From: Cellulomonas avistercoris
GTDB lineage: Bacteria > Actinomycetota > Actinomycetes > Actinomycetales > Cellulomonadaceae
Assembly (NCBI RefSeq): GCF_014836445.1
Contig: NZ_JACSQV010000008.1
Span: 62,001-126,000 of the forward strand
Length of the DNA stretch: 64,000 nucleotides
Direction of reading: 5' to 3'
The notes under the pieces were generated by a model, which worked only from the letters and a program-made list of their open reading frames with translations, was not told the DNA's origin and searched no databases. Below, piece after piece: positions 7,823-22,156 of the stretch. Numbering within the stretch: the stretch's first letter is position 1; every line of letters begins with the position of its first letter. A program made the translations under genes and the position numbers.

Positions 7823-8671
7823 ATGACCCATCGTCCGAAGATCGACGTGGACACCGAACGCCTCAAGACACAGGCGGCCGTCCTCGGCGCCTCGCTCGCC
7901 GACGGCGCGAAGGATGCCGCCGGCCGGGCCGGTGACGCCGCGGGGCACGCCAAGGAGTGGACGACGCCACGGGTCGAGGCGTTCGTGGCCTGGCTGCTGC
8001 CCCACGTGGACCACCTGTACAAGGAGAGCGTCAAGAACGCGGCTCCCCAGGTCGAGAAGGCGGCGCGCATGGCGACCCCTGCGATCGACACCGCGCACGA
8101 CAAGCTGGTCGACGAGCTGATCCCCCGGCTCGTCGCGGCCGTGAACGAGGCGGCGTCGAAGGCCGGTGCGCAGGCGGAGGTCGCCGCGACGGTCGCCGCC
8201 GGCCATGCCGGCAAGCACTCCAAGAAGCTCGCGAAGGCCGCCAAGAAGGCCGCCAAGGAGGCCGCCAAGGCTGACCGCAAGGGCTCGGGCGCCAAGGTGT
8301 TCTGGATCGTCGCCGGCCTCGCCGGTGCGGGCGCCGCGGCGTTCGCCTGGATGCGCTCGCGCTCGACGACGGACCCGTGGGCCGAGCCGTGGGAGCCCGC
8401 CGACCCGATCGGCGGCGAGTCGCTCAAGGCGCGCGCGCAGACCGCGGTCGGTGACGCCGCGGACGCCGTCGGTGAGGCAGCGGGCACGGCCGTCGCGAAG
8501 GGCCGGGAGGCCGCCGAGGCCGTCGCGCAGGCGACCGAGGACCTCGGTGACAAGGCCAAGGAGGCCGGCCAGGCGGCGCAGGAGACGGCCCGCAAGGCCA
8601 CGCGCCGCTCGACCCCCAAGAAGCTCGACGACGGGGCGACGCCCCAGAGCGGTACCGACTCCCCCGCCTGA
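7823..8671 (+). CDS. DUF5324-like helical membrane protein
   Basis: Protein of 282 residues made of long Ala/Lys/Glu-rich helices resembling LEA/YtxH-type proteins. A helical N-terminal half is followed by a Lys-rich run and one membrane span (about residues 159-177, [19 protein letters not shown]). The C-terminal helical segment carries repeats such as AGDAADAVGEAAG-like heptads. It resembles the DUF5324 proteins found between cyclophilin and crgA in Streptomyces (from memory). Function unknown, possibly envelope or stress related. It is divergent from ppiA across a 179-bp gap. Confidence 0.75.
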   Translation: MTHRPKIDVDTERLKTQAAVLGASLADGAKDAAGRAGDAAGHAKEWTTPRVEAFVAWLLPHVDHLYKESVKNAAPQVEKAARMATPAIDTAHDKLVDELIPRLVAAVNEAASKAGAQAEVAATVAAGHAGKHSKKLAKAAKKAAKEAAKADRKGSGAKVFWIVAGLAGAGAAAFAWMRSRSTTDPWAEPWEPADPIGGESLKARAQTAVGDAADAVGEAAGTAVAKGREAAEAVAQATEDLGDKAKEAGQAAQETARKATRRSTPKKLDDGATPQSGTDSPA

Positions 8672-8752
8672 TCCGCACGCATCGCCCGGCCCCGGCCCGT
8701 CCAGCGACGGTCCAGGGCCGGGCTGCGTCGTGCCTAAATGTTTCGTACGTAG

Positions 8753-11296
<2,544 letters not shown>

Positions 11297-11372
11297 CCCG
11301 CGGCAGGGTAACCACAGACGGGTCCCGGTCCGGCTCGACCCCCGACGTCGCCGGATCGGGACCGATCCACCA

Positions 11373-11404
11373 CCCGGACGGGCGCCCCGCTGCGCCCGTC
11401 CGGG
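11373..11404 (+). terminator. Hairpin terminator downstream of the cellulase
   Basis: A perfect 12-bp GC-rich stem (11373-11384 with 11393-11404) with an 8-nt loop, about 77 bp after the cellulase stop. Confidence 0.7.
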
Positions 11405-11518
11405 GCCGGGCGTCCGCCGCGGGGGCGGGCGGCCGCCGCCCGCGGGCGGCGCGGGTTGGGCGCGCCGCCCGCGGCGCGGGCCCCCCCGGGGCCGGGCGTC
11501 CGACGCGGGGGCGGTCGG
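11402..11518. repeat. Pair of 31-bp imperfect direct repeats in the cellulase 3' flank
   Basis: Bases 11402-11432 and 11488-11518 agree at 29 of 31 positions. Between them is a GC-only palindrome, GCCGCCCGCGGGCGGC, at 11435-11450. The block is almost pure G+C and lies between two terminator-like hairpins. The gap 11297-11630 holds these structures and no gene. Confidence 0.65.
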
Positions 11519-11525
11519 ACGCCGC

Positions 11526-11560
11526 ACGAGGGCGTCGCGTGTTGCGCGCGACGCCCTCGT
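11526..11560. terminator. Second hairpin upstream of the GNAT gene
   Basis: A perfect 14-bp stem (11526-11539 with 11547-11560) closes a 7-nt loop. It lies 71 bp before the GNAT start. It could end read-through from the cellulase or structure the leader of the next gene. Confidence 0.55.
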
Positions 11561-11630
11561 CGCGTGCCCACCCGCGTCGGGGCGCCGTCACGTGTTGACG
11601 CGTGACGGCGTGACCGGAACGCTGCGGGGA

Positions 11631-12326
11631 GTGAGCGACAGCCTCCTCCCCCCGCCGCCCGACGCCGACCTCTCCGACGCCGACATCTGGCCCCTGACGG
11701 GCCTGCGGGTCACGTGCGGCGACCTCGAGCTCCGCGCACCCGACGACCGCATGCTCCTCGACGTGGCCCGGCTCGCCGCGCAGGGCGTCCACGCCCCGGA
11801 CTACATGCCGTTCCTCGTCCCGTGGACGCGCGGCACGCCCGTGCAGGTCGCGCGCAGCGTCATGACGTACCAGTGGGGCCTGCGCCAGCGCACGACCCCG
11901 GCGGACTGGGCGATCGAGCTCGCGGTGGTCCGTGACGGGCAGCCGCTGGGCATGCAGGGCCTGTACGCCAAGGACTTCCTCGTCACGCGGACCGCGGAGA
12001 CGGGCTCGTGGCTGGGCCTGCGTCACCAGCACGGCGGCGTCGGCACGCGCATGCGGCTGCTCGTGCTGCACCTGCTGTTCGAGGGGCTCGACGCGCTCCA
12101 TGCGACGAGCTCGGCGTTCGTCGACAACCCGGGATCGTCGGGGGTCAGCCGCAAGATCGGCTACCGCCCCAACGGCGTGCTGCACCAGGCGCGCGAGGAC
12201 GGCCCGGTCGACAGCCAGCTGTTCGTCCTCGACCGCGCCGACTGGGACGCCCGCCGCGACGAGCTGCGTCTCGACGTGACCATCGAGGGCCTCGCGCCGC
12301 TGCGGGAGCAGCTCGGCATGCGGTGA
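11631..12326 (+). CDS. GNAT-family N-acetyltransferase
   Basis: About 231 residues if started at the GTG at 11631 (SDSLLPPPPDADLSD); an in-frame GTG at 11592 would add 13 residues of unconvincing sequence. The protein has the RimJ/RimL-like GNAT layout: LELRAPDDRMLLDVARLA at the start, and IELAVVRDGQPLGMQGLYAKDF as the central strands. A motif-A-like acetyl-CoA loop (RHQHGGVGTRMR) and a SSAFVDNPGSSGVSRKIGY segment follow. It transfers acetyl from acetyl-CoA to an amine; the substrate is unknown. It may form a unit with the next gene (64-bp gap). Confidence 0.85.
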   Translation: MSDSLLPPPPDADLSDADIWPLTGLRVTCGDLELRAPDDRMLLDVARLAAQGVHAPDYMPFLVPWTRGTPVQVARSVMTYQWGLRQRTTPADWAIELAVVRDGQPLGMQGLYAKDFLVTRTAETGSWLGLRHQHGGVGTRMRLLVLHLLFEGLDALHATSSAFVDNPGSSGVSRKIGYRPNGVLHQAREDGPVDSQLFVLDRADWDARRDELRLDVTIEGLAPLREQLGMR

Positions 12327-12390
12327 CGGTGTGACGCACTCTTCCCGGACGTCCTGCCCGCTGGGGCACGTCCGGGAGTAGCGTCCCGTC

Positions 12391-12957
12391 ATGCTGCTCG
12401 CCGACCTGCAGTCCCGCGTGCGTATCGCACTCACCACGACGCTCGTCGACGAGTGGACGCTCGTCGCTCCCTCCGCCGGCACGAGCCGGCCGTCGGAACG
12501 GACGATCGCGTTCCACCTCGGGTGGGCCCTGCAGGGCACCATCGAGAAGTCGTGGGACGTCGACGCCGACTACGACCGCTCCGGCATGGTGCTGGAGGCC
12601 TCCGTGCGCCTCGACGGGCCCACGGTGCGACCGCCCCACCTGATCGTGCACCAGCGCGGCAGGCTCGGCCCCGAGCACAACCTGCTGCTGGTCGAGCTGA
12701 CGGCCGACGCCGCCGGCGCCGCGCCCGGGGCGGCGGACCTCGCGGTCGCCCAGGCCGTGCAGCGCCGGTTCGGGTACCGCTACGCGGTCGTGCTCGACCT
12801 GCGGCTGCACGAGGACGCGGCGACCGCGGACGTGCGCCCCCACTGGCACTGGGCGACCCTCGAGGAGGGCGCCGTCACCGACGAGCCCGTGCCGGTCTAC
12901 ACCGACGACGTCCTCGCGGATGTCGTCGAAAGGGCCCGGCGCGGCGTTCGCCGATGA
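12391..12957 (+). CDS. Degenerate PD-(D/E)XK nuclease-like protein
   Basis: Protein of 188 residues without a confident family name. It strongly resembles the layout of a widespread uncharacterised PD-(D/E)XK family whose members read ERT..hLG..LQ, then vD.EY.R.G, then rPDiivHrRG..NLLviEaKK. Here the matching parts are SERTIAFHLGWALQ (35-48), WDVDADYDRSG (55-65), RPPHLIVHQRG (80-90) and HNLLLVELTAD (96-106). The catalytic Asp of PDI is replaced (PPH, residues 81-83) and the Lys after Glu102 is Thr104. Cleavage activity is therefore doubtful and a binding role is more likely. It lies between a GNAT gene and a bidirectional terminator. Confidence 0.65.
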   Translation: MLLADLQSRVRIALTTTLVDEWTLVAPSAGTSRPSERTIAFHLGWALQGTIEKSWDVDADYDRSGMVLEASVRLDGPTVRPPHLIVHQRGRLGPEHNLLLVELTADAAGAAPGAADLAVAQAVQRRFGYRYAVVLDLRLHEDAATADVRPHWHWATLEEGAVTDEPVPVYTDDVLADVVERARRGVRR

Positions 12958-12983
12958 CGCGACCCCAGCTCGGGCAGGGACGA

Positions 12984-13018
12984 CGAAGGCCGCACAGCGA
13001 GTCGCTGCGCGGCCTTCG
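12984..13018. terminator. Bidirectional hairpin between convergent genes
   Basis: Stem 12984-12993 with 13009-13018, continuing inside as CAGCGA/TCGCTG after one mismatch. It separates the PD-(D/E)XK-like gene from cspA. Confidence 0.8.
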
Positions 13019-13030
13019 GGGTGCTCGTGG

Positions 13031-13237
13031 TCAGAGCGGACGGATGTCCGACGCCTGCAGGCCCTTGGGGCCCTGCGTGACCTCGAACTCGACCTGCTGG
13101 TTCTCCTCGAGCGTGCGGAAGCCGCCCGTGGAGACGATCGCGCTGAAGTGCGCGAAGACGTCAGCGGAGCCGTCCGAGGGGGCGATGAAGCCGAAGCCCT
13201 TCTCAGCGTTGAACCACTTAACGGTGCCGGTGGCCAT
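13031..13237 (-). CDS. cspA: Cold shock protein, CspA family
   Basis: Single-stranded nucleic-acid-binding protein of 68 residues acting as an RNA chaperone. It starts [18 protein letters not shown] (RNP1 motif KGFGFI) and has the RNP2-like DVFAHFSAI, so the whole CSD fold is present. The ATG at 13237 is preceded by GAAAGAAGA, the usual purine-rich site for this family. The frame is open for another 124 codons upstream; that part is not CspA-like and is treated separately. Confidence 0.97.
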   Translation of the reverse strand: MATGTVKWFNAEKGFGFIAPSDGSADVFAHFSAIVSTGGFRTLEENQQVEFEVTQGPKGLQASDIRPL

Positions 13238-13825
13238 GGTGTCTTCTTTCGTAGAGCCTGCCGGCACGCTGGTGCGGCGCCGGTTGCCGCGCCCCGAGGG
13301 GCGCAGACGATGGAGGGTCGACGTACGACGCGCTCGGGATGAGCTCGTGCGGGCCGGTGCCAGGAGGCACGTCGCACGGTCGAACGTCGGGGCCACACCC
13401 ACGTGCCGCGTCCAGCGGTCGTGGGCATGGAAGCCGTCGGGGTGTCGGACGATCAGGCCGGCGTACTCGCCACCGACGGTGCCGACCCACAGGTCGTCAT
13501 CGGCAGGGCGCCATACGGCGGCCGGTCCGGAGGTCACGCTCGCCGTTGCTACGGCTGAGGGACGCTCGAAGATGGTGTGTGTGATGTTCTCTGCTCTTCC
13601 GCTCCGCACCCGGTTGGGCGGAGATCCTGATCCTGACCGGCAGCGAGCTGCCGGGTGCGCATGGTCCTCGCTTCGATGCTGAGGCCCGAAGTGCGCCGCG
13701 GAGGTGTTCGCGCGGCATGACGCAGTGACGACTGTACACGATGCCGCGGTGATCGGGGGCCGGACCCCGGCGAGCCTGGGCTCACAGGCCCGCCGGGGAC
13801 GGCGTCTGCGCAGGTCAGCGCGCTG
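13238..13825 (-). other. 588-bp gap upstream of cspA with an open frame that runs in phase into cspA
   Basis: From 13609 a minus-strand frame continues without a stop into cspA. Part of it looks protein-like ([20 protein letters not shown], then [16 protein letters not shown]; about 13350-13530). The last roughly 35 codons before cspA look like ordinary leader sequence. The segment may hold a small unrecognised gene, a remnant, or only the cspA promoter and long 5' leader. No RNA gene or promoter could be fixed. Nothing else recognisable is present in 13610-13825. Confidence 0.35.
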
Positions 13826-15052
13826 TCAGCCCTTCACGCACACGATCGTGCGCAGCCGGGCGACCACCTCCACGAGGTCCTCCTGGGCGGCGATCACCGC
13901 GTCCAGGTCCTTGTAGGCGCCCGGGATCTCGTCGAGCACCCCGGCGTCCTTGCGGCACTCCACGCCCGCGGTCTGCTCCGCCAGGTCGTCGAGCGTGTAC
14001 GTCCGCTTGGCCGCGTTGCGCGACATGCGCCGCCCCGCGCCGTGGGACGCCGACCAGTACGACACCGGATTGCCCAGACCCCGCACGATGTACGAGCCCG
14101 TGCCCATCGACCCCGGGATGAGCCCGAGGTCGCCGGCACCGGCCCGGATCGCGCCCTTGCGGGTGACGACGAGGTCCGCACCGTCGATGTGCTCGGTCGT
14201 GACGTAGTTGTGGTGCACGTTCGCGACCTCCTCGAACGTCACCTCACGTCCCGCGAACGTCGCCCGCACGGCGTCGACGAACAGCGTCATCATCACCGCC
14301 CGGGAGCGCGCCGCGTACTCCTGGGCCCACCACAGGTCGTGCAGGTAGGCGTCCATCTGCGGGGTCCCGGCCAGCAGGACGGCAAGGTCCCGGTCGACGA
14401 GGCCCTGGTTGTGCGGCAGGTCCTTGGCGACGGCGACGTGCACCTCGGCGAGCGACTTGCCGATGTTCCGCGACCCGGAGTGCAGCTGCAGCCACACGAC
14501 GTCGTCCTGGTCGAGGCAGACCTCGAGGAAGTGGTTGCCGCCACCCAGCGAGCCCAGCTGCCGGCGTGCCCGCGTCTCCAGGTCCCGGACCCGCGGGCTC
14601 AGGCCGTCGAAGCGCGCCCAGAAGGCCTCCGCGCCCGCCAGCGCCTCGGCCGTGCGGGCCCGAGCGCCGATCGGCCGCAGGCGCCGCAGGTCCACGGCCT
14701 CGTCGTGCGACCGGAACCCGACCGGGATCCGCGCCTCGACGGCCGTCCGCAGCGCGTGCAGGTCGTCGGGCAGGTCCGACGCGGTCAGGGACGTCCGGAC
14801 GCCGATCATCCCGCAGCCGATGTCGACGCCCACCGCGTTGGGGGAGACCGCGTCGCGCATCGCGATGACCGAGCCCACCGTCGCGCCCTTGCCGAGGTGC
14901 ACGTCCGGCATGACCCGGACCCCGTGCACCCACGGGAGGGACGCGATGTTGCGCAGCTGCTGCAGCGCGGCCGGCTCGACGTCGTGCTCGTGCGCCCACA
15001 TCAGCGTGGGCGCGGTCGCGCCGCGCAGCTCGACGGGGAACGTGCTGGTCAT
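13826..15052 (-). CDS. rtcB: RtcB-type RNA ligase
   Basis: RNA-splicing ligase of 408 residues that joins 2',3'-cyclic phosphate (or 3'-phosphate) and 5'-OH RNA ends with GTP and Mn2+. Metal and guanylylation motifs are visible: PDVHLGKGATVG, VGVDIGCGMIG (Asp and Cys metal ligands), GGGNHFLEV, HSGSRNIG and SHGAGRRMSR (the guanylated His). The start is ATG 15052 with GGAGGGATG just upstream; the ORF continues 108 codons further without family similarity. There is no archease or RtcA partner beside it. It probably serves RNA repair after nuclease stress. Confidence 0.95.
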   Translation of the reverse strand: MTSTFPVELRGATAPTLMWAHEHDVEPAALQQLRNIASLPWVHGVRVMPDVHLGKGATVGSVIAMRDAVSPNAVGVDIGCGMIGVRTSLTASDLPDDLHALRTAVEARIPVGFRSHDEAVDLRRLRPIGARARTAEALAGAEAFWARFDGLSPRVRDLETRARRQLGSLGGGNHFLEVCLDQDDVVWLQLHSGSRNIGKSLAEVHVAVAKDLPHNQGLVDRDLAVLLAGTPQMDAYLHDLWWAQEYAARSRAVMMTLFVDAVRATFAGREVTFEEVANVHHNYVTTEHIDGADLVVTRKGAIRAGAGDLGLIPGSMGTGSYIVRGLGNPVSYWSASHGAGRRMSRNAAKRTYTLDDLAEQTAGVECRKDAGVLDEIPGAYKDLDAVIAAQEDLVEVVARLRTIVCVKG

Positions 15053-15248
15053 GACATCCCTCCTCGGGACGGTCGACCCGGGGTCACCGGGTGCGGGAGG
15101 CGCGGCGCGGTTGTCCGCCGGGCCGTCAGGAGGGTGCCCGCTGCGTGCCGGGGACGGCACGCTCTTTTCTTCCACGTCCCGCCACGACTCAGGATGCAGG
15201 ATGAGGCACGGGCTGTGAGGCTCGGTGCGTGACGACCGGGGAGGCGAC

Positions 15249-15719
15249 GTGACGGATGGCAGGAGCGACCGGCTGGTGCTCTCGGACGCGGACGCGGGCC
15301 TGCCCGTGAGCCGGCCGCCCGAGGGGTTCACGCCCGTCCGCGAGTGGGCGCTGGCCTCGACCGCCCAGCTGCGCACGCTGCGTCACGAGCTGGCGGGCGA
15401 GATCGGCGCCGGGAGCACCGTGGCCCGCCAGGACCTCGAGGCGACCCCGGACAAGCTCGTCCTCATCGCCACGGAGCTCGCCGCCAACGCGCTCACGCAC
15501 GGCCTGCCGCCGACGATCGTCACGCTGTCCCGCTCGCAGGACCAGTGGCTGATCGACGTCGCGGACCACGACCCCGAGTCGGAGCCCGTCTATGCGGGCG
15601 CCCGCATCACGGGCGCGGGCGGGCTCGGCCTGCACCTGGCGCGCCAGCTGTCGCTCGACGTCGGCTGGTACTCGACCGAGCGGACCAAGAACATCTGGGC
15701 GACGTTCGCCGTCTGGTGA
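15249..15719 (+). CDS. RsbW/SpoIIAB-like ATP-binding protein
   Basis: Protein of 156 residues with a GHKL (HATPase_c) fold. The N-box is in ELAANALTHG and the G1/G2-like region in ITGAGGLGLHLARQLS, with VADHD as the central Asp motif. Such stand-alone GHKL proteins act as anti-sigma factor kinases in actinobacterial partner-switching. The GTG at 15249 is chosen because GGGGAGG lies 4 nt upstream; an in-frame GTG at 15225 is an alternative. No anti-anti-sigma gene is adjacent, so the target is unknown. The LOV-GAF-PP2C phosphatase near 50 kb is a possible partner type only by analogy. Confidence 0.85.
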   Translation: MTDGRSDRLVLSDADAGLPVSRPPEGFTPVREWALASTAQLRTLRHELAGEIGAGSTVARQDLEATPDKLVLIATELAANALTHGLPPTIVTLSRSQDQWLIDVADHDPESEPVYAGARITGAGGLGLHLARQLSLDVGWYSTERTKNIWATFAVW

Positions 15720-15752
15720 ACCGCCGCGGCCGACCTCACGCCAGGACGCGGA

Positions 15753-15781
15753 ACGGCGCAGGACACGAGGTCCTGCGCCGT
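15753..15781. terminator. Hairpin between the RsbW-like gene and tRNA-Ala
   Basis: A perfect 12-bp stem (15753-15764 with 15770-15781) and 5-nt loop. It can serve both the plus-strand gene and the minus-strand tRNA. Confidence 0.8.
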
Positions 15782-15790
15782 CCGGCGACG

Positions 15791-15863
15791 TGGAGCCAAG
15801 GGGACTCGAACCCCTAACCCCCTGCTTGCAAAGCAGGTGCGCTACCAATTGCGCCATGGCCCC
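15791..15863 (-). tRNA. tRNA-Ala (anticodon TGC)
   Basis: 73 nt on the minus strand with full cloverleaf: 7-bp acceptor with one G-U pair, D arm GCGCAATTGGTAGCGC, and anticodon arm CCTGC-TTTGCAA-GCAGG. The T arm contains GGTTCGAGTCC and the discriminator is A. CCA is not encoded. Confidence 0.97.
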
Positions 15864-15876
15864 GGGTGGGCCCGCG

Positions 15877-15996
15877 TCACTCGAAGGTGTCGGTGACCTC
15901 GGCCCAGAGGTCCCGCTCGTCACGGTCCTCCGCGTACTTCTGCCAGGCGACGTAACCGACGGCCGCGAGCGCGGCCAGCAGCAGGAGCTTCTTCAT
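15877..15996 (-). CDS. DLW-39 family protein
   Basis: A 39-residue frame begins MKKLLLLAALAAVGYVAWQK and continues with a charged tail containing the DLW motif (RDERDLWAEV), ending TDTFE. Length exactly 39 and the DLW motif match the actinobacterial DLW-39 family, which sits between the tRNA-Ile and tRNA-Ala genes after gyrA. It has one N-terminal hydrophobic helix, a membrane anchor or uncleaved signal, and a short acidic cytoplasmic or exported tail. Function is unknown. A GGGGGATCCG upstream of ATG 15996 provides a binding site. Confidence 0.9.
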   Translation of the reverse strand: MKKLLLLAALAAVGYVAWQKYAEDRDERDLWAEVTDTFE

Positions 15997-16057
15997 CGGA
16001 TCCCCCGGTTCGGGTGGGTGCCGGCATTCCGCGGTACGAGGCTGCGTACCAGCAGCG

Positions 16058-16131
16058 TGGGCCTAACAGGACTTGAACCTGTGACCTCTTCCTTATCAGG
16101 GAAGCGCTCTAACCGTCTGAGCTATAGGCCC
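16058..16131 (-). tRNA. tRNA-Ile (anticodon GAT)
   Basis: 74 nt on the minus strand: GGGCCTA acceptor pairing with TAGGCCC, D arm GCTCAGACGGTTAGAGC, anticodon stem TTCCC-TGATAA-GGAA with GAT, and T loop GTTCAAGTCC. Discriminator A. CCA not encoded. Confidence 0.97.
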
Positions 16132-16271
16132 TTAACGCGTCCACCGGATCGATCCCTGGCGGGGGATCAGCACCGGTGGGCGCGACGGTCGAGACTACCC
16201 CAGCCGGGGCGTCGCGCCCAAACCGGCGGTCACCGGCCCGCGGGGGAGTCCCGGACGAGACCCGGAAGGGG

Positions 16272-17224
16272 TCACTCGTCGGTCATCGTCACGGTCACGC
16301 CACCGACGAGCGCCGCCACGATGTTGTAGAGGAACGCGCCGATCGTCGCGAGAGCCGTCAGCAGGAAGACGTCGATGACGCCCACCAGCGTGGCGGCCGA
16401 CACGGTCTTCTCGAACGAGACGTACGCGAGGATGTCGACCGGGCTCTCGGGGCCGACGACCTGGCGGACGAGCCCGTCCAGCTGCGAGAACACCTGCAGG
16501 CTGTCGAGCGTGAACCACACCACGATCGCCGCGACGACGATCATGACCCCGATCGCCACCGAGAGCAGGAACGCGAGCTTCATCACCGACCAGGGGTCGA
16601 CGCGGGAGACCGCGAGGCGGACGCGGCGCGGACCGCCGCCCACGGTGGGGATGCGGCCCGTCGCAGGGCGCGGGGTCGCTCCGGTGACGGGGGCCGAGGA
16701 CCGCGGCGCAACGCGCTCTGCGGTAGCGGCACCGGCGGTCGTCGGCGTCGTGGTCATGGGGGCGTCCTCGGTGCGGGGTCGGGTCAGCTGAGAGTACGCC
16801 CTGGAGAGCCCGGAACCCGTGACCCCCGCCGCCTTCTTCAGCCAGACGGTCGTGGCGTCGACTGCCGTGACCAGGGGCGACGGCTCGTCGTCCGGGTGCC
16901 CGTCACCCGCCGCCGGGGCGGGGAGCGGGGCCTGGGCCTGGGCCTGCTCTGCCGCCGGGGTCCGTGGCCGGTCGTCCGACCGCGGACCCGACGGGACCGA
17001 CGTGCGTCCCGTCGACGAGGACGTCGTCGCGCTGCTGCGGACGTCGACCGAGTACGTCGGCGGGGTGGCGCCGTCGCTGCTCCCGATCGACGCCCACGAG
17101 CTGCCGCCGGCGTCGTGCTCGGCGGCCTGCACCGAGCCTCCCTTGTCGCTCGCGCGGCCGTTGCCGCCCGTCACGGGCGGCGTGGGTCGCTTGCGCGGGG
17201 GGATCGAGGGGGGCGTGTCACTCA

Positions 17225-17225
<1 letters not shown>
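16272..17225 (-). CDS. DUF3566 transmembrane protein downstream of gyrA
   Basis: 317 residues. A long disordered Pro/Thr/Ser/Ala-rich cytoplasmic N-terminus (about 1-195) precedes the DUF3566 domain. That domain starts at VRLAVSRVDPWSVMKLAFLL and contains two membrane helices, around VAIGVMIVVAAIVVWF and TLVGVIDVFLLTALATIGAFLYNI. In mycobacteria the equivalent gene follows gyrA. The start codon overlaps the gyrA stop (TGATG), so it is the last gene of the gyrB-gyrA unit. Function is not established; a polar envelope role has been suggested for the family. Confidence 0.9.
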
Positions 17226-19807
<2,582 letters not shown>

Positions 19808-19869
19808 GTGCGGGTCACTCCAGTCGTCGGTGCCAGGTCGGTCGCGTCGCCGGGGTCACCGGCGGCGCG

Positions 19870-21951
19870 TCAGATGTCGAGGAAGCGGACGTCCTTCGCG
19901 TTGCGCTGGATGAACGCGCGACGCGCCTCGACGTCCTCGCCCATCAGCACGGTGAACGTCTCGTCGGCGGCGACGGCCTCGTCGAGCGTCACCTGCAGCA
20001 GCGTCCGGTGCTCGGGCGACATGGTCGTCTCCCAGAGCTCGGTGTAGTCCATCTCGCCCAGACCCTTGTACCGCTGGACGGCGTTCTCCTTGGGCAGCCG
20101 GCGGTTGTTCGCCCGGCCGTCCGCGATGACGGCGTCCCGCTCACGGTCGGAGTACACGTAGTCGTGCGGCGCGTTGCTCCACTTGATGCGGTACAGCGGC
20201 GGCTGCGCCATGTAGACGAACCCGCCCGTGATGAGCTGCGGCATGTAGCGGAACAGCAGCGTCAGCAGCAGCGTGCGGATGTGCTGGCCGTCGACGTCGG
20301 CGTCGGCCATGAGGACGATCTTGTGGTACCTCAGCCGGGAGACGTCGAAGTCCTCGCCGATGCCGGTGCCGAACGCCGTGATGAGCGCCTGCACCTCCTG
20401 GTTGCCCAGGGCCTTGTCGAGACGCGCGCGCTCGACGTTGAGGATCTTCCCGCGGATCGGCATGATCGCCTGCGTCCGCGGGTTGCGGCCGCGCACGGCC
20501 GAACCACCGGCGGAGTCACCCTCGACGATGAACACCTCGCACTCGGCGGGGTTGTTGGACTGGCAGTCGCGCAGCTTGCCGGGCATCGAGTTCGACTCGA
20601 GCAGGCCCTTGCGGCGCGTCGCCTCACGGGCCTTGCGCGCCGCCATGCGGGCCGCGGCCGCCTGCATCGACTTGCGGATGACGTCCTTCGCCTCGACCGG
20701 GTGGGCGTCGAGCCACGCACCGAGCTGGTCGTTGACGACCTGCTGCACGAAGCGCTTGGCGTCGGTGTTGCCGAGCTTGGTCTTGGTCTGCCCCTCGAAC
20801 TGGGGCTCCCCGAGCTTGACGGAGACGACGGCCGTCAGACCCTCGCGGATGTCGTCACCCGTGAGGTTCTCGTCCTTCTCCTTGAGGATGTTCTTCTCCC
20901 GGGCGTACCGGTTCATCAGCGAGGTCATCGCCGCCCGGAAGCCCTCCTCGTGGGTGCCGCCCTCGGTCGTCGAGATGGTGTTGGCGAACGTGTGGACCGA
21001 CTCGGAGTACGCGGTCGTCCACTGCATCGCGATCTCGACGGCGATCTTGCGGCTCTTGTCCTCGGCCTCGAAGTCGATGACGTCGGGGTGCACGTGGTCG
21101 ACCTTCTTGGCCGAGTTCAGGTGCTTGACGTAGTCGACGAGCCCTCCGTCGTACCGGTAGGTGACGTGGCGCGCGGTCGTCTCCGCCTTGGCCGCCTCCG
21201 CGTCACCCGTGACCTCGTCCTCGGTGCCGGTGTGCGCGGGGCGCTCGTCGGTCAGCGAGATCTGCAGGCCCTTGTTGAGGAAGGCGTACTGCTGGAAGCG
21301 CGCGCGCAGGGTCTCGAAGTCGTAGTCGACGGTCTCGAAGATCGTCGGGTCCGCCCAGAAGGTCTGCGACGTCCCGGTCTCGTCGGTCGCCTCGCCCTTG
21401 CGCAGGTCGCCCACGGGCTTGCCGCCGTCGGCGAAGTCCTGGCTCCAGACGTACCCGTCGCGCTTGACGACCGTCTCGACCCGCGACGACAGGGCGTTCA
21501 CCACGGAGATGCCGACCCCGTGCAGGCCGCCCGACACCGCGTACCCCGCACCGCCGAACTTGCCGCCCGCGTGCAGGATCGTCATGACGACCTGCACGGT
21601 CGGACGACCCTCGGTCGGGTGGATCGCGACCGGGATGCCGCGCCCGTTGTCGGTGACGCGCACACCGCCGTCCGCCAGGATGGTGACGTCGATCGTGTCG
21701 CAGTACCCCGCCAGGGCCTCGTCGACCGAGTTGTCGACCACCTCGTAGACCAGGTGGTGCAGGCCGCGGGCACCCGTCGAGCCGATGTACATGCCGGGGC
21801 GCTTGCGCACGGCCTCGAGGCCCTCGAGGACGGTGATCGCGCTGGCGTCGTACGAGCCGTCGTCCGTCAGGCGCTCACGGAACGGGGTCGCCGCGCCCTG
21901 CCCCTCGGTCGTCTCGTCGTGCGGGTCGCGAGGGGTGCTCTGGTCGGCCAC
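19870..21951 (-). CDS. gyrB: DNA gyrase subunit B
   Basis: ATPase and TOPRIM subunit of gyrase, 693 residues. The GHKL ATPase motifs include [11 protein letters not shown] and [12 protein letters not shown]; the glycine-rich lid is in [15 protein letters not shown]. The TOPRIM metal motifs are EGDSAGGSA and [15 protein letters not shown]. It starts at GTG 21951 ([12 protein letters not shown]) with GAGGAGA upstream. A 28-residue nonconserved N-terminal lead precedes the ATPase domain. Expressed with gyrA from an upstream promoter. Confidence 0.99.
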   Translation of the reverse strand: MADQSTPRDPHDETTEGQGAATPFRERLTDDGSYDASAITVLEGLEAVRKRPGMYIGSTGARGLHHLVYEVVDNSVDEALAGYCDTIDVTILADGGVRVTDNGRGIPVAIHPTEGRPTVQVVMTILHAGGKFGGAGYAVSGGLHGVGISVVNALSSRVETVVKRDGYVWSQDFADGGKPVGDLRKGEATDETGTSQTFWADPTIFETVDYDFETLRARFQQYAFLNKGLQISLTDERPAHTGTEDEVTGDAEAAKAETTARHVTYRYDGGLVDYVKHLNSAKKVDHVHPDVIDFEAEDKSRKIAVEIAMQWTTAYSESVHTFANTISTTEGGTHEEGFRAAMTSLMNRYAREKNILKEKDENLTGDDIREGLTAVVSVKLGEPQFEGQTKTKLGNTDAKRFVQQVVNDQLGAWLDAHPVEAKDVIRKSMQAAAARMAARKAREATRRKGLLESNSMPGKLRDCQSNNPAECEVFIVEGDSAGGSAVRGRNPRTQAIMPIRGKILNVERARLDKALGNQEVQALITAFGTGIGEDFDVSRLRYHKIVLMADADVDGQHIRTLLLTLLFRYMPQLITGGFVYMAQPPLYRIKWSNAPHDYVYSDRERDAVIADGRANNRRLPKENAVQRYKGLGEMDYTELWETTMSPEHRTLLQVTLDEAVAADETFTVLMGEDVEARRAFIQRNAKDVRFLDI

Positions 21952-22089
21952 GGGCAGCGGTTCTCCTCGAGAGCTCGATACGCGCCAGGCGCGTCGTGAG
22001 CGGCTGCGAACGACGGAGAGTCCGGATCACCCCACAGCAGCGGAGTTCTGGGCTCACGAGGGCACGCAGGCGCCTTTGTTGACCTGTCC

Positions 22090-22095
22090 AGTCTA
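22090..22095 (-). promoter_or_regulatory. Putative -10 element for gyrB
   Basis: TAGACT on the minus strand, a good TANNNT match, would give a leader of about 130 nt before the gyrB GTG. The -35 region is poor. The 21952-22156 gap contains no gene. Confidence 0.4.
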
Positions 22096-22156
22096 CCTGG
22101 TGGATGCCCCTTCATGGGCAGGCTGGGGGCGTGGGCCCCGCGCAGTGGTGCGGAGC

